This document shows, piece after piece, positions 25,445 to 35,099 of a stretch of DNA of 64,000 bases. Numbering within the stretch: the first letter of the stretch is position 1; every line of letters begins with the position of its first letter. Source of the DNA: Verrucomicrobiota bacterium (GTDB taxonomy: Bacteria > Verrucomicrobiota > Verrucomicrobiia > Opitutales > UBA953); the NCBI GenBank assembly GCA_003569205.1, contig BGOK01000004.1:62001-126000 (forward strand), in the 5' to 3' direction. The notes below the pieces were generated by a model. It was not told the origin of the DNA, made no database searches, and saw only the letters and a list, made by a program, of their open reading frames with translations. The position numbers and the translations under genes are program-made.

Positions 25445-28400
25445 TTATTTGTTGAGGACTTCGTCCAGGTTAAGGAGTTGGCTGCAGAGCATGGTCCAAG
25501 CGGCGAGCTCGGGTTGGGGTAGAGCGGGGTCAGCGGGTGAGTCGCCGACCTTGAGGAGCGCTTCGGCGTCGGCCGGTTGGCGCGTTGTAATGCTTTTTAA
25601 GGTTCGCTAGGCTGCCGCGCACAACGGCGAGTTCCGCGGGCTTGAGTGGACGGGCCAGGAGGCGTTCAGCGGCGAACTGGAAGCGAGCGTCGTCTTCCTT
25701 GGCGGCGCCAAGCGTGCGCTGGGCGAGTTGGCGCGAGGCCTCGATATACTGCGGGTCGTTCAAGATTACCAAGGCTTGCAGCGGGGTGTTGGTGCGGTCG
25801 CGGCGGACGCAACTCACCTCGCGTGAGGGGGCGTTGAAGAGGTCGAGGCTGGCCGGTGGAGCCATGCGGCGCCAATAGTTGTAGAGCGAGCGGCGGTAGA
25901 GGTTCTCACCCTTGTCAGGGCGATACGCCTGGATGCCGACACCGACGACTTCCCAGATATTTTCCGGCTGGTAGGGCTTCGTTCCGGGTCCACCCATGCG
26001 AGGCGACATCGTCCCGCTGGCGGCGAGCGCTTGGTCGCGGATCATTTCAGCATCCATGCGGAAGCGCGGGCCGCGACTGAACAGGCTGTTATCACGATCC
26101 TTCTCGACCTTGACGGGAGTCTGCACAGCAGCTTGCCGGTAGGTGGCCGAAGTTAAGGCGAGGCGGTAGAAGGCCTTAACGTCCCAGCCAGAGCGGCGGA
26201 ACTCGATAGCCAGCCAGTCGAGTAACTCCGGGTGCGTGGGCAGCGAGCCCATGATGCCGAAGTCCTCGGAGGTCTTGACGAGCCCTTGGCCGAAGAGCTC
26301 TTGCCACATGCGATTAACCGTCACGCGAGCGGTGAGGGTGTTCTCTTCGCTGACCAACCAGCGGGCGAGGCCGAGGCGGTTCTTGGGGCGTCGGCGGGGA
26401 GTTTGCCGAGGGCGGCGGGGAACTTCCGCGGCGACTTTGTTCACCCTTCTTTCATAAGCGCCACGAATCAGGATGTTGGCCGTCGGCATCATATCCTTAC
26501 GCTCTTCTTGGATGTGCGTAATCGGGCTACGGTCTTGATGGATTTGAGCTCGGCTTCGAGTTGCTGCTGACGGGTGGCGGCGACTTGGACGTCGGCGCGG
26601 CTGACGCCGATATAGTAGTCGAGCAGCTTTTCTTTGGTCTTGGGTTAGGCTTGGCGGTGAGGAGGGCGCGCAGGTCGTCGACCTTCGCAAGCACGTTAGC
26701 CTCGGAGCCAGTGAGGGCCCGGTTGTAGAAGCGTAGCTCTTGAGCGGCGCCGTCGAAGAACTCGCTCGTGCTGCGTTGACCGAGGCGAGTCGGGGTCTTG
26801 GCTTGGCTGGAGGTCGTCAGTTTGTTGACCTCGAGGTTTAGTGGTGCCATCACGCCATCCACGTAGAGTTTAATCCCCTCGGCCTTGCCACTGCCGTCGT
26901 AGGTCAGGAAGACGTGCTGCCACGTGTCCTTCTTGGCGATGGCCTTGGCGGTGGTGACTTTGATGGCGTCGTTGGGCCAATTGCTGATGAGGTAGAAGCC
27001 GTAGTTGGCGTTAGCGAGAAAGAGCGACCAGCCTTGCGCGGGCCTTCGGGTCGTCCATGCGGGCGACAAGTGCTTGGTTGCCTGTCAAGGCAGTGGGGCG
27101 GAACCAGCCACCGATAGAAAAGGGCTTTTTCGTATCGAAGTTACCGACCTCGCCGAGGTCGAGGTTGGCGCCTTTCTTGACGGCGATGGCGCTGCCATGG
27201 CGGCCTTCCTTAATCCAGGTGGGGGCCGTGCCGTTGACCTTGGTCTGCGCAGGGATACCGGCGCCTTCGTTAAGCGCGAGGCGGCCAAGAAGACCTTGCG
27301 TGGGGATGTCCTTGTCGAGGTCGGCCGGCTTGAGCTTGGCGAACCAAACGTCGAAGTCCTTAATGGCTGCGTTTCGGAGGTCGCCCGCTTGTTTCTTGGT
27401 GGCTTCAATCTCCTTGGGGAGCGCGTTCCAGCGTGGACGGTCGGCGTCGCTCGGCAGGGTGAGTACCGCGCCCCGGCCGTCCTTTACGTTACCGTCGAGG
27501 CCGGGTTGGGTCGTATTGCGGAAGAAGGCCGCCAGCGAGTAGAAGTCCTTGGCCGTGAACGGGTCGAACTTGTGGTCGTGGCACTGGGCGCAATTAGTGG
27601 TCAGGCCTAAGTAAACCCAGCCGATGGTCTGGACGCGGTCAGCGGCGTAGTTGGCGAGGTTTTCTTCGACGATGGTGCCGCCCTCGTTGGTGGTGGCGTT
27701 ACAGCGCTGTAGGCCGGTAGCAATCAGCTGCGACTCCGTCGGGTTGGGTAGGAGGTCACCGGCAATCTGCTCGACCGTAAACGTATTGAACGGCTGATTG
27801 GCGTTAAACGATTTCACGACCCAATCGCGGTAAGGCCACATCTCGCGAGGGTTATCAAAGTGCAGGCCGTGCGAATCGGCGTAACGGGCGGCGTCGAGCC
27901 AGTAGCGGGCCCGGTGTTCACCGTAGGCCGTGGTGGCCATGAGTTCGTCGACCAGCGTACGCACCTGTGCGTCGTTCAGGCGGCTACCATCCTTGGGTAA
28001 GTGCTTGGCGAGAAGTTCAGGCGAAGGCGGGAGGCCAGTGACGTCGAGCGCTAGGCGGCGAATGAGCGTGCGGGCATCGGCCTCGGCGGCGGGCTGAAGT
28101 CCGGCAGTCTTGAGCTTGGCGAGGACGAAGCTGTCGATGGGGTTCTTGGCCCAGCCGCTCTTATCGGCGGGGGCCGTGACTGCGACGGGCGGCACAAGGG
28201 ACCAGTGCGGCTGCCATTTGGCCCCTTGTTCGATCCAAGCCTTAATCGTGGCGATCTGCTCTGGCCTGAGCGACTTGTGCGACTCCGGCGGCGGCATGAT
28301 CTCGTCTTCGTCCTTGGAGATAATGCGCTGGTAGAGGGTGCTCTTGTCGGGCTGACCCTTGATGATGGTTGGCGGTTCTTCCTTGCCGTCCTTAGTCAGG

Positions 28401-28588
28401 CGCTTGGCGAAGAAGCCGGCTTCGGTGTCGAGGCGGAGGCCGACCTTGCGCGTGCCGGGATCAGGGCCGTGGCAGTGGAAGCAGTTGTCGGCGAGGAGCG
28501 GGCGGATGTCGCGGTTGAACTCGACGGGATCCGCGGCGAAGGAAGCGGTTACGAGGAAAGGCAGGAGCGTTAAGAGGGGCTTACGCAT
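25445..28588 (-). pseudogene. Planctomycete cytochrome C / DUF1549 / LamG / DUF1553 protein (module 2), frameshifted
   Basis: Start ATG at 28586-28588 with signal peptide MRKPLLTLLPFLVTASFA. Heme motifs CFHCH (36-40) and CAQCH (333-337, then DHKFDP) are intact. Between DUF1549 and DUF1553 there is a LamG-like concanavalin domain (about 455-620: DLGEVGNFDTKKPFSIGGWF, TWQHVFLTYDGSG, LYVDGVM). The frame breaks near 27040, 26640-26650, 26527, twice (compensating, one extra C and one missing C) near 26395-26430, and near 25580. The intact C-terminal sense (LNLDEVLNK) ends at the TAA at 25445-25447. Total length is a multiple of three, so the indels cancel. Confidence 0.82.
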
Positions 28589-28694
28589 GAAGTTGGGGTG
28601 TCTTGAATAAAAGAGGTTAATAGCAGAGGGGAAGCCGGATTCCCACTTTGTCCAATAAAGAGTAGGTACCGGGACGGGTTGTTCCACGCCTAGG

Positions 28695-28707
28695 TATTAA
28701 ATACCAC
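28695..28707. repeat. Short perfect palindrome upstream region
   Basis: GGTATT-A-AATACC in the 140-base gap between the sulfatase stop (28729) and the start of the frameshifted diheme gene (28588). It could be an operator or part of a promoter for the module 2 genes; nothing else in the gap is recognisable. Confidence 0.35.
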
Positions 28708-28728
28708 CCTCCTGACGGACGGATTACC

Positions 28729-30630
28729 TCAGAACTCCCAGCGGCGGGGGGTACCTTGGGCTGGGGTCAGGACGATGTCGTCCAGGTCCACCGCAGCGGA
28801 GCCCGAGGGCAGGTAGAGTCGGAGGATGCTCGCTGCTTGCTTAGCGTTCAATTCCACCGTGATGGTCTGCCAGGCGGCTTCGCCGGAGGTCCGGTAGGGG
28901 ACCGAGAGCATCTCGGCGCCGCCCGCGGAGCCAAGCAAGGTCACCTTTCCTTCGCCAGCCTGTGGGGCGCGGATGCGGAAGGATAGCTTGGCCGGGCCGA
29001 CGCTGAGGCCGGCACCGACACCGATGAAAGAGCCTTCGCCCCTGGATTCAAGGTGCAGGACTCCTTCGGTGACCACGGCTTTGCCAGCGCGGTTTTTCCA
29101 GCCGCCGGGGAGGTCGTCCGGGGCGAGGGCCTTCTTCGGAGCGGCCGCCTTGGGGGTGCTCTTCCCGAAGTTGGGATTCAGTTTTGGAATAACCGCTTCG
29201 GTGTCCTTGAGGAAGTCGGTGATGAGTCCATTGAGTTCCTTCACGAGCTCGGGCTTCTCCTTGGCGAGGTTGCGGCGTTCGCCGAGATCGTTCTTCAGGT
29301 CGTAGAGCTCGAGGTCATCCGATCCGTCGTCATTGCGCGCGTAGAAGCGGAGGAGTTTCCAGTCGCCCCTGCGCACGTAGGTGCCGGCGTAAAAGCCATC
29401 CATGACGGAGTCGCGCGTGGCATTCCCGTGGGGGAAGTGGCAGAAGACGCGATCGCGGGGCGATTGGCCGCCGAGCAGGGCCTTGGACTGGTCGTGGCCA
29501 TCGAGTTTGAGGCCGGCGCGCGGCGTAAGGCCTGCGAACGAGAGCAAGGTTGGGTAGAAGTCGACGGACTGGAAGAGCATGTCGCTGGTGGCGCCGGCCT
29601 TGGCCTTGCCGGGCCAGGTAAAGATAAACGGCTCGCGGGTGCCGCCTTCGTAGAGCGAGGCCTTGCCGCTGCGGAGGGGCAGGTTACTGGTGGCCGGGAT
29701 GTCGGCGTATCCCTCCGGATCGGTCTTCTTGGGCGGGTAGGCGTAGCCGCCGTTGTCAGAATAAAACACGATGATGGTGTTGTCGGCGATACCAGCGTCG
29801 TCGACGGCCTGAAGGAGTCGGCCGATGCCGTCGTCGAGGGTCTTCACCATCGCGGCGTAGAGGGGGTTGTGCTGCGGGTTCTTCGGGTCGGCCTTGGCCT
29901 TGAAGTATTCGATGTAATCCGCGCGGGCGTTCCACGGGCCATGGACCGAGAAGGCCCAGTAGTTCAGGTAGAACGGCTTATCCTTATGGGCCGCGATATA
30001 CTTCGCGGCTTCCTTGGACATGCGGTCTTCGATGTTTACGCCGACCTCGTCCGTGATGGCAGGATCCTTGATGAACTTCCAGGGAGCGAGGTAGCTGTTA
30101 CCGGGGCCAGGGGCGCTCGGTGTGTGCGGGAAGTCGACGTCGAAGCCCTGGTCCTTAGGCTCATAACGGTCGCCGGGCTTGAGGTTTTGGCCGAGGTGCC
30201 ACTTGCCGAAGTGCGCGGTGGCGTAGCCGGCTTCCTTGAAGGCTTCAGCCAAGGTGAAATATTCAGGCTTCAGTCGGGTGATGCTGTTGGCCACGAGCAT
30301 GCGGGTTTTACCGTTCTCGTTCTCGGCGAGGTTTTTCTCGAGCTGCACCGTCGGCAGATGACAGACCGGCGCGGTGATGCCGGTGCGAGCGGGGTATTGG
30401 CCGACGAGGATGCTTGAGCGCGTGGGCGAGCAGAGCGGGCTGGCGGCGTAGGCCTGCGTGAAGCGCGTGCCGCGTTTGGCCAAGCGGTCGAGGTTCGGGG
30501 TCTCGTAGAACGTGCTGCCGAAGCAGCCGAGGTCATGCGCACCAAGGTCGTCGGCGAGGATGAAGATCACGTTCGGCTTGTCGGCGGCTACCGCTGCGAG
30601 CGGAGCAAGGAGGAAGGCAAGGAAGCGCAT
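28729..30630 (-). CDS. Sulfatase with C-terminal beta-sandwich extension
   Basis: 633 residues, signal peptide about 1-16. The metal Asp pair is at 27-28, the modification motif is CSPTR at 67-71, GKWHLGQN gives Lys143 and His145, and YSDNGGYAYPPKK carries the Asp/Asn pair. The sulfatase part ends near residue 495. After an Ala/Lys linker (STPKAAAPKKALAPDD), about 130 residues form a jelly-roll-like domain (WKNRAGKAVVTEGVLHLES, TLLGSAGGAEMLSV, AAVDLDDIVLTP) that is probably a carbohydrate-binding module. It is the only sulfatase here with such an extension. It lies between diheme modules 2 and 3, 88 bases downstream of the latter. Confidence 0.92.
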   Translation of the reverse strand: MRFLAFLLAPLAAVAADKPNVIFILADDLGAHDLGCFGSTFYETPNLDRLAKRGTRFTQAYAASPLCSPTRSSILVGQYPARTGITAPVCHLPTVQLEKNLAENENGKTRMLVANSITRLKPEYFTLAEAFKEAGYATAHFGKWHLGQNLKPGDRYEPKDQGFDVDFPHTPSAPGPGNSYLAPWKFIKDPAITDEVGVNIEDRMSKEAAKYIAAHKDKPFYLNYWAFSVHGPWNARADYIEYFKAKADPKNPQHNPLYAAMVKTLDDGIGRLLQAVDDAGIADNTIIVFYSDNGGYAYPPKKTDPEGYADIPATSNLPLRSGKASLYEGGTREPFIFTWPGKAKAGATSDMLFQSVDFYPTLLSFAGLTPRAGLKLDGHDQSKALLGGQSPRDRVFCHFPHGNATRDSVMDGFYAGTYVRRGDWKLLRFYARNDDGSDDLELYDLKNDLGERRNLAKEKPELVKELNGLITDFLKDTEAVIPKLNPNFGKSTPKAAAPKKALAPDDLPGGWKNRAGKAVVTEGVLHLESRGEGSFIGVGAGLSVGPAKLSFRIRAPQAGEGKVTLLGSAGGAEMLSVPYRTSGEAAWQTITVELNAKQAASILRLYLPSGSAAVDLDDIVLTPAQGTPRRWEF

Positions 30631-30718
30631 GGTCTGTTCGACGGAAAGGTCTGCGTTCGGGGTGGACGCACGGATATTAATGTTCCCCCGTTTAGCACAG
30701 TCAACTCCCCCTGTTTTT

Positions 30719-33556
30719 TTACTCGATGAAGATGAGTTCGTTGCTGTTGAGCAGGGCGCGGCAGAAGGCGGGTTTGCCGTACCGGGCGATCAACTTTTCG
30801 GCGGCGGACCGTTCGACTGCCGTGGGCCGGCGTTGTAAGGCTTGAGAGTAAGCTTGGCCGATGGGGTCGGGTCCGTTGAGGCGGGCGGCGAAGGCCTTGG
30901 CCATGTCCAACGTGAAGCTGTGATTGAACAGGGTAAGGGCCTGCAATGGAGTCGTGGTATTAGCCCGCTTGGGTGAAGCGAAGGCGATGTCGGGCAGGTC
31001 GAAGTCGTTGAGGACGTCGACGATACTGGCGCGGGCGTTCTGGTGATAGATGGCGCGGCGGTAGGTTTCCGGGCCCTGCGTCTCGAGCGGAATGTAAGTC
31101 GAGACGTTGTTCGAGAGGTAGCGGTAAAGCCGGAAGCCGGGGCCACCCATGGGTTCTAATTTTAATTCACCGGCGGTCGCGAGCAGGGTATCGCGGATTT
31201 CTTCTGCACTCAGACGGCGCGGCGGGAAGCGCCAGAGTAGGCGCGCATGCTTGTCGGCCCGTGCGGCGTCCGCGTTGAATTCGGCGGACTGCAAGTAAGT
31301 CTGTGAGAGGACGATCTCACGATGGAGCGCTTTGACCTTCCAGCCATGTTTTAGTAACCGTTGCGCCAGGAAGTCGAGGAGCTCTGGGTGCGTGGGTTGG
31401 CTGCCCATGAAGCCGAAGTCGCTGGGGGTATCCACGAGCCCCGTGCCGAAGTGGTAATGCCAAAGGCGGTTGGCCAGCACGCGCGCGGTGATGGGATTGT
31501 CCTTGGTGATCCAGTTAGCCAACGCTACCCGGCGTTCCCCTTCGTCGGCATTGGCCTTTAATGTATAGTGAGGTGTGACCAGGTCGAGGACGCTGAGGCT
31601 GGCGGGGACGACTTGGCCAGCGGGCTTGGCTGGGTCACCGCCTTTCTGCACAAACGTCGCTTCAGGCTTGGGCTGGTGTATCCCGACCCAGGCGGAGGGG
31701 AGCTTAGGGACGGCCGCGATTTGTTTATCGACGGCGGCTAGCTGCGGTCCGAGCTGGGCGAGTCGTTGGGCTACTTCCGGCGTGGTGGCTTCCTTCCGGA
31801 CGCGTTCGAAGGCGTGCGCGGGTGACCAGGCGGCCCGGTCATACGAATCGGCTACTTTCTTCCAGGCCTTGCCGTCGAGGGAGACGAACATCTCGTATTC
31901 GCAGGGCGTGGGACCTTGCGAGTTATCGCGGAGGACGCGCCCCTTGGCGGTGCGATAGGCGAGGCGGTTAATCTGCTCAACGCGGGGGAGGGTGATGACG
32001 AGTTCGGCTGGTCGGCCAATATACCACTGCGCCCCCTCGTCACCGTCGATGGTGAGTGCAGCACTATAAGCGGCAGGGAAGTCCTCCGCCGTAGCGCCCT
32101 TTACGCCTGCCGCCTTGGAGCCATTCGAGGCCAGCGCGACATTACGCGGGGTGGGTTCGTCGGTCCAGATTTCGAATTCCGAAATACGGCCACCGACACC
32201 AGTCAGTGGGCTAGCAGAGGTGGCGGAGATCGTGAGTTTGACGTATCGGGCGGCGACCGTGGTGATCTTTTCTTCGGTGAGTAAAGAATCCACCTTGGGG
32301 CGTGGGTATTGTCGGGCGGCGAGTAAGGCCTTGGCCTTGGCTTCAATCGCCTTGGTCAGCTCGGCTTGCTCAGCGATAACCTTGCCGCGCTCCTGGTTCA
32401 GTACACCGATGGCGGCGTTGAAGGCCTTGGTCTGTTCAAGCGTCGCAAGCGTTCGGCGCCCATGCACGACGCCTTCAAAGGCAGCGCGGATACGGTAGTA
32501 ATCTTCGGTCGGGATGGGGTCGAACTTGTGGTTATGGCAACGGGCGCAGTTAATGGTGAGACCGAGGAATGCGCCTCCGGTGGCGGTGACCATGTCGTCG
32601 AGCGTAGCGGCGCGGATGACCTTCTGGGCGACGGAGTCCTGATTGTCGACGTTGTCATAGGGTCCAGCGACGAGGAACGCGCTGCCGATCTCGATTTCAG
32701 GTTGGAATTTGCCGAGTACGTCGCCGGCGAGGTGCTCGCGTATTAGTTGGTCGAAGGGCTTGTCGTCGTTGAGCGAACGAATGACGTAGTCGCGGAAAGG
32801 GTAAAGGTCATCGACGATAACGTTGCGTTCGAACCCGTTGCTCTCGCCGAAGCGGACGATGTCGAGCCAGTGGCGGCCCCAGCGTTCGCCATAGCGAGGG
32901 GAGGCCAGCAGGCGGTCGACGAGGGCTTCGGTTGCTTGGCGGGCGTCGGCCTGGTGGGCGACAACGAAGGCATCGACCTCCGCTTGCGAGGGCGGGAGGC
33001 CGGAGAGATCATAGCTGAGGCGGCGGATGAGCGCCTGTGGCTTAGCGGGGGCGCTGCGGGAGAGTTTCCGCTCGGCGAGCTTGGCGTCGATGAAGCCGTC
33101 GATCTCGGCGTGCTTGAATTCCTTGGCGAGCGGCTGGAGTGACCACCAGGACTTATCGGCCCGCTTAACCTCGCTGGTAGACTCCGTCCGCGGATCGGGG
33201 GCACCCATCTTGATCCAGGCGGTCAGGTCGGCCAGCACCGCGTCAGGCAGCTTCGGCTTCTTTGGCGGCATCTCCATGTCAGGTTCCAGGTGTCGGACGA
33301 AGCGTAGGAACAGGCCCTCGTCCGGCTTGCCCGGGACGATCGTCGGGAGACCTGATTCGCCGCCTTTTTGCCAACCGGCCTTGGAGTCGAGGTAAAGCCC
33401 GCTTTTTAGTTTCTTCGCCTTGGTGCTGTGACACTCGTAGCATTGCTCGATGAGAACCGGGCGAATCTTCTGCTCGAAGAACGCGACGCTGGCAGGGTCG
33501 TCCGCGGCTGCCGTGACGAGCGGTGCCAGTAGGAGTGCGGACAGCAGGATTCTCAT
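30719..33556 (-). CDS. Planctomycete cytochrome C / DUF1549 / discoidin-like / DUF1553 diheme protein (module 3)
   Basis: 945 residues, signal peptide about 1-18. Heme motifs CYECH (39-43) and CARCH (337-341, followed by NHKFDP). DUF1549 covers about 150-370. Residues about 425-590 form an F5/8 type C (discoidin)-like domain (RYVKLTISATS, GRISEFEIWTDE, INRLAYRT, CEYEMFVSLDGKAWKKVADS), then DUF1553 (about 660-920) with NPITARVLANRLWHYHFGTG. The gene is intact, and its ATG overlaps the stop of the upstream DUF1501 gene (33553-33556). This order is opposite to modules 1 and 2. Confidence 0.9.
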   Translation of the reverse strand: MRILLSALLLAPLVTAAADDPASVAFFEQKIRPVLIEQCYECHSTKAKKLKSGLYLDSKAGWQKGGESGLPTIVPGKPDEGLFLRFVRHLEPDMEMPPKKPKLPDAVLADLTAWIKMGAPDPRTESTSEVKRADKSWWSLQPLAKEFKHAEIDGFIDAKLAERKLSRSAPAKPQALIRRLSYDLSGLPPSQAEVDAFVVAHQADARQATEALVDRLLASPRYGERWGRHWLDIVRFGESNGFERNVIVDDLYPFRDYVIRSLNDDKPFDQLIREHLAGDVLGKFQPEIEIGSAFLVAGPYDNVDNQDSVAQKVIRAATLDDMVTATGGAFLGLTINCARCHNHKFDPIPTEDYYRIRAAFEGVVHGRRTLATLEQTKAFNAAIGVLNQERGKVIAEQAELTKAIEAKAKALLAARQYPRPKVDSLLTEEKITTVAARYVKLTISATSASPLTGVGGRISEFEIWTDEPTPRNVALASNGSKAAGVKGATAEDFPAAYSAALTIDGDEGAQWYIGRPAELVITLPRVEQINRLAYRTAKGRVLRDNSQGPTPCEYEMFVSLDGKAWKKVADSYDRAAWSPAHAFERVRKEATTPEVAQRLAQLGPQLAAVDKQIAAVPKLPSAWVGIHQPKPEATFVQKGGDPAKPAGQVVPASLSVLDLVTPHYTLKANADEGERRVALANWITKDNPITARVLANRLWHYHFGTGLVDTPSDFGFMGSQPTHPELLDFLAQRLLKHGWKVKALHREIVLSQTYLQSAEFNADAARADKHARLLWRFPPRRLSAEEIRDTLLATAGELKLEPMGGPGFRLYRYLSNNVSTYIPLETQGPETYRRAIYHQNARASIVDVLNDFDLPDIAFASPKRANTTTPLQALTLFNHSFTLDMAKAFAARLNGPDPIGQAYSQALQRRPTAVERSAAEKLIARYGKPAFCRALLNSNELIFIE

Positions 33557-34965
33557 GCGAGGATCGGCTTGATGACGTGCCCATGCACGTCGGTGAGGCG
33601 ACGATTCACGCCGTTGTGGTAATAGGTCAGCTGCTCGTGGTTCAGGCCGAGGAGGTGCAAGACCGTCGCGTAGAAGTCATAGCAGGTCGCCACGTCTTTG
33701 ACGCTCCGGCGGCCGAAGTCATCGGTGGCGCCGTAGGACATGCCCCCTTTGACGCCTGCCCCCATCATCCAGGTCGTGTAGGCATCCGGGTTGTGGTCGC
33801 GTCCAGTCGTACCAACTTGATGGGTCGGCATACGGCCGAATTCGGTGCACCAGATAACGAGCACATCATCGAGTAAGCCACGCTGCTTGAGGTCGGCGAG
33901 CAGGGCGGCCGTGGGTTGGTCAAAGACCGGGCAGTGTCGGTCGTAGTCGGCTTTGAGAGTACGGTGTGCGTCCCAATTGAGGAGCCCATCGACATTACTT
34001 GCCCGGGAAGCGCAGTAGAGGCTAACGAAGCGCACCCCCTGTTCGAGGAAGCGGCGCGTCAGTAGGCAGTTCTTGGCATAGGCCGCCTTAAGTGGGTTCT
34101 TGTCGCGGGTGCCGTAGAGTGCGTGGACGTGTTCCGGCTCACGGGAGAGGTCACTCACCTCTGGTGCCGCCAACTGCATTTTCGCTGCGAGCTCATAGGC
34201 TGCGATACGGGCACGAAGCTCGTCGTTCCCGCGGTGAGCTTCAGCGTGCTCGGTGTTTGTCGTGCGGAGGAATTCGCGGGTCGCGTCGTCTTCGGCGAGC
34301 GTGATGTTAGCAGGTCGGCCCAAGTTTCGTAAGGCCTGTTGGGCGGCCATGCTCACTCCTTGGTGGCGGGCAGGTAGGAAGCCGTTGCCCCAGTTTGCTT
34401 TACCATTCGGAGGTTCGCCGCGCGTATCTTGCACGGAGATATAGGTTGGCAGGTTTTCGTTGAGCGAGCCGAGTGCGTGACTAACCCAGGCGCCGCTACT
34501 GGGGTAGCCTTCGCGGGTGAAGCAGGTATTCATCGCGATACAGGCTGGTCCGTGGGTATTACTCCGCGAGGTCATCGAATGGATGAACGCCATGTCGTCG
34601 ACGTGTTGGGCCATGTGCGGCAAGTTCGAGCTGATCATCTTACCGCTCTGCCCGGCCGGCTTGAACGCCCACGGGGACTTCATCAGATTGCCGTTCTTGC
34701 CTTGGAAGGTCACTTCGATTGGGCCGGGCAGGGGCGTGCCGTCATATTTATCGAGGAGTGGCTTATGGTCCCAGAGGTCGATGTGCGAAGCCGCGCCCGG
34801 GCAGAAGATTTGCAGTACCTGTTTGGCCTTCGGAGCGAAGTGGGCGCCCGGCGGCACCACCACCCCGAAGTCGTCCATCAGCAGCCGCGACAAGGCCAAG
34901 CCCGTCATGCCCGTGGTCATGGCACCAAGGAAACGGCGGCGGGTTAGGTCGAGCGAGTCAGCCAT
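33553..34965 (-). CDS. DUF1501 protein (Tat-exported, module 3)
   Basis: 470 residues. The Tat motif is LTRRRFLGAMT (Arg9-Arg11) followed by a hydrophobic stretch. Family markers are FCPGAASHIDLWDHKP, WGNGFLPARHQGV, CTEFGRMPTHQ, GRDHNPDAYTTWMMGAG and LLGLNHEQLTYYHNG. Compared with module 1 the usual WGGEFGRTP reads WCTEFGRMP, so the Gly-Gly is replaced. It is translated first and coupled by an ATGA overlap to the diheme gene. The 134 bases upstream hold a hairpin but no gene. Confidence 0.9.
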   Translation of the reverse strand: MADSLDLTRRRFLGAMTTGMTGLALSRLLMDDFGVVVPPGAHFAPKAKQVLQIFCPGAASHIDLWDHKPLLDKYDGTPLPGPIEVTFQGKNGNLMKSPWAFKPAGQSGKMISSNLPHMAQHVDDMAFIHSMTSRSNTHGPACIAMNTCFTREGYPSSGAWVSHALGSLNENLPTYISVQDTRGEPPNGKANWGNGFLPARHQGVSMAAQQALRNLGRPANITLAEDDATREFLRTTNTEHAEAHRGNDELRARIAAYELAAKMQLAAPEVSDLSREPEHVHALYGTRDKNPLKAAYAKNCLLTRRFLEQGVRFVSLYCASRASNVDGLLNWDAHRTLKADYDRHCPVFDQPTAALLADLKQRGLLDDVLVIWCTEFGRMPTHQVGTTGRDHNPDAYTTWMMGAGVKGGMSYGATDDFGRRSVKDVATCYDFYATVLHLLGLNHEQLTYYHNGVNRRLTDVHGHVIKPILA

Positions 34966-35021
34966 GGGGTATGCTTATACAACGATTGTTCTGACAGGTT
35001 GCTAGCCCCCATGTTTCAGGT

Positions 35022-35048
35022 CCGGCACTATTATCTCATAGTGACCGG
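35022..35048. repeat. Hairpin after the DUF1592 gene
   Basis: CCGG-CACTAT (35022-35031) pairs with ATAGTG-A-CCGG (35038-35048), loop TATCTC, with one bulged A. It lies between the stop of the DUF1592 gene (35100) and the start of the DUF1501 gene (34965). It may mark a transcript end, but no T-run follows in the minus direction. Confidence 0.4.
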
Positions 35049-35099
35049 CAGGGGGGATGGAGACTTTGGCCGGCCTGCCCCCTGGTTCGCCCCCGCGGC

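Noticed and set aside
29053-30417. Long plus-strand open frame opposite a sulfatase gene
   Set aside because: It mirrors the sulfatase on the other strand, has no recognisable domain or signal, and such antisense frames are common in GC-rich DNA.
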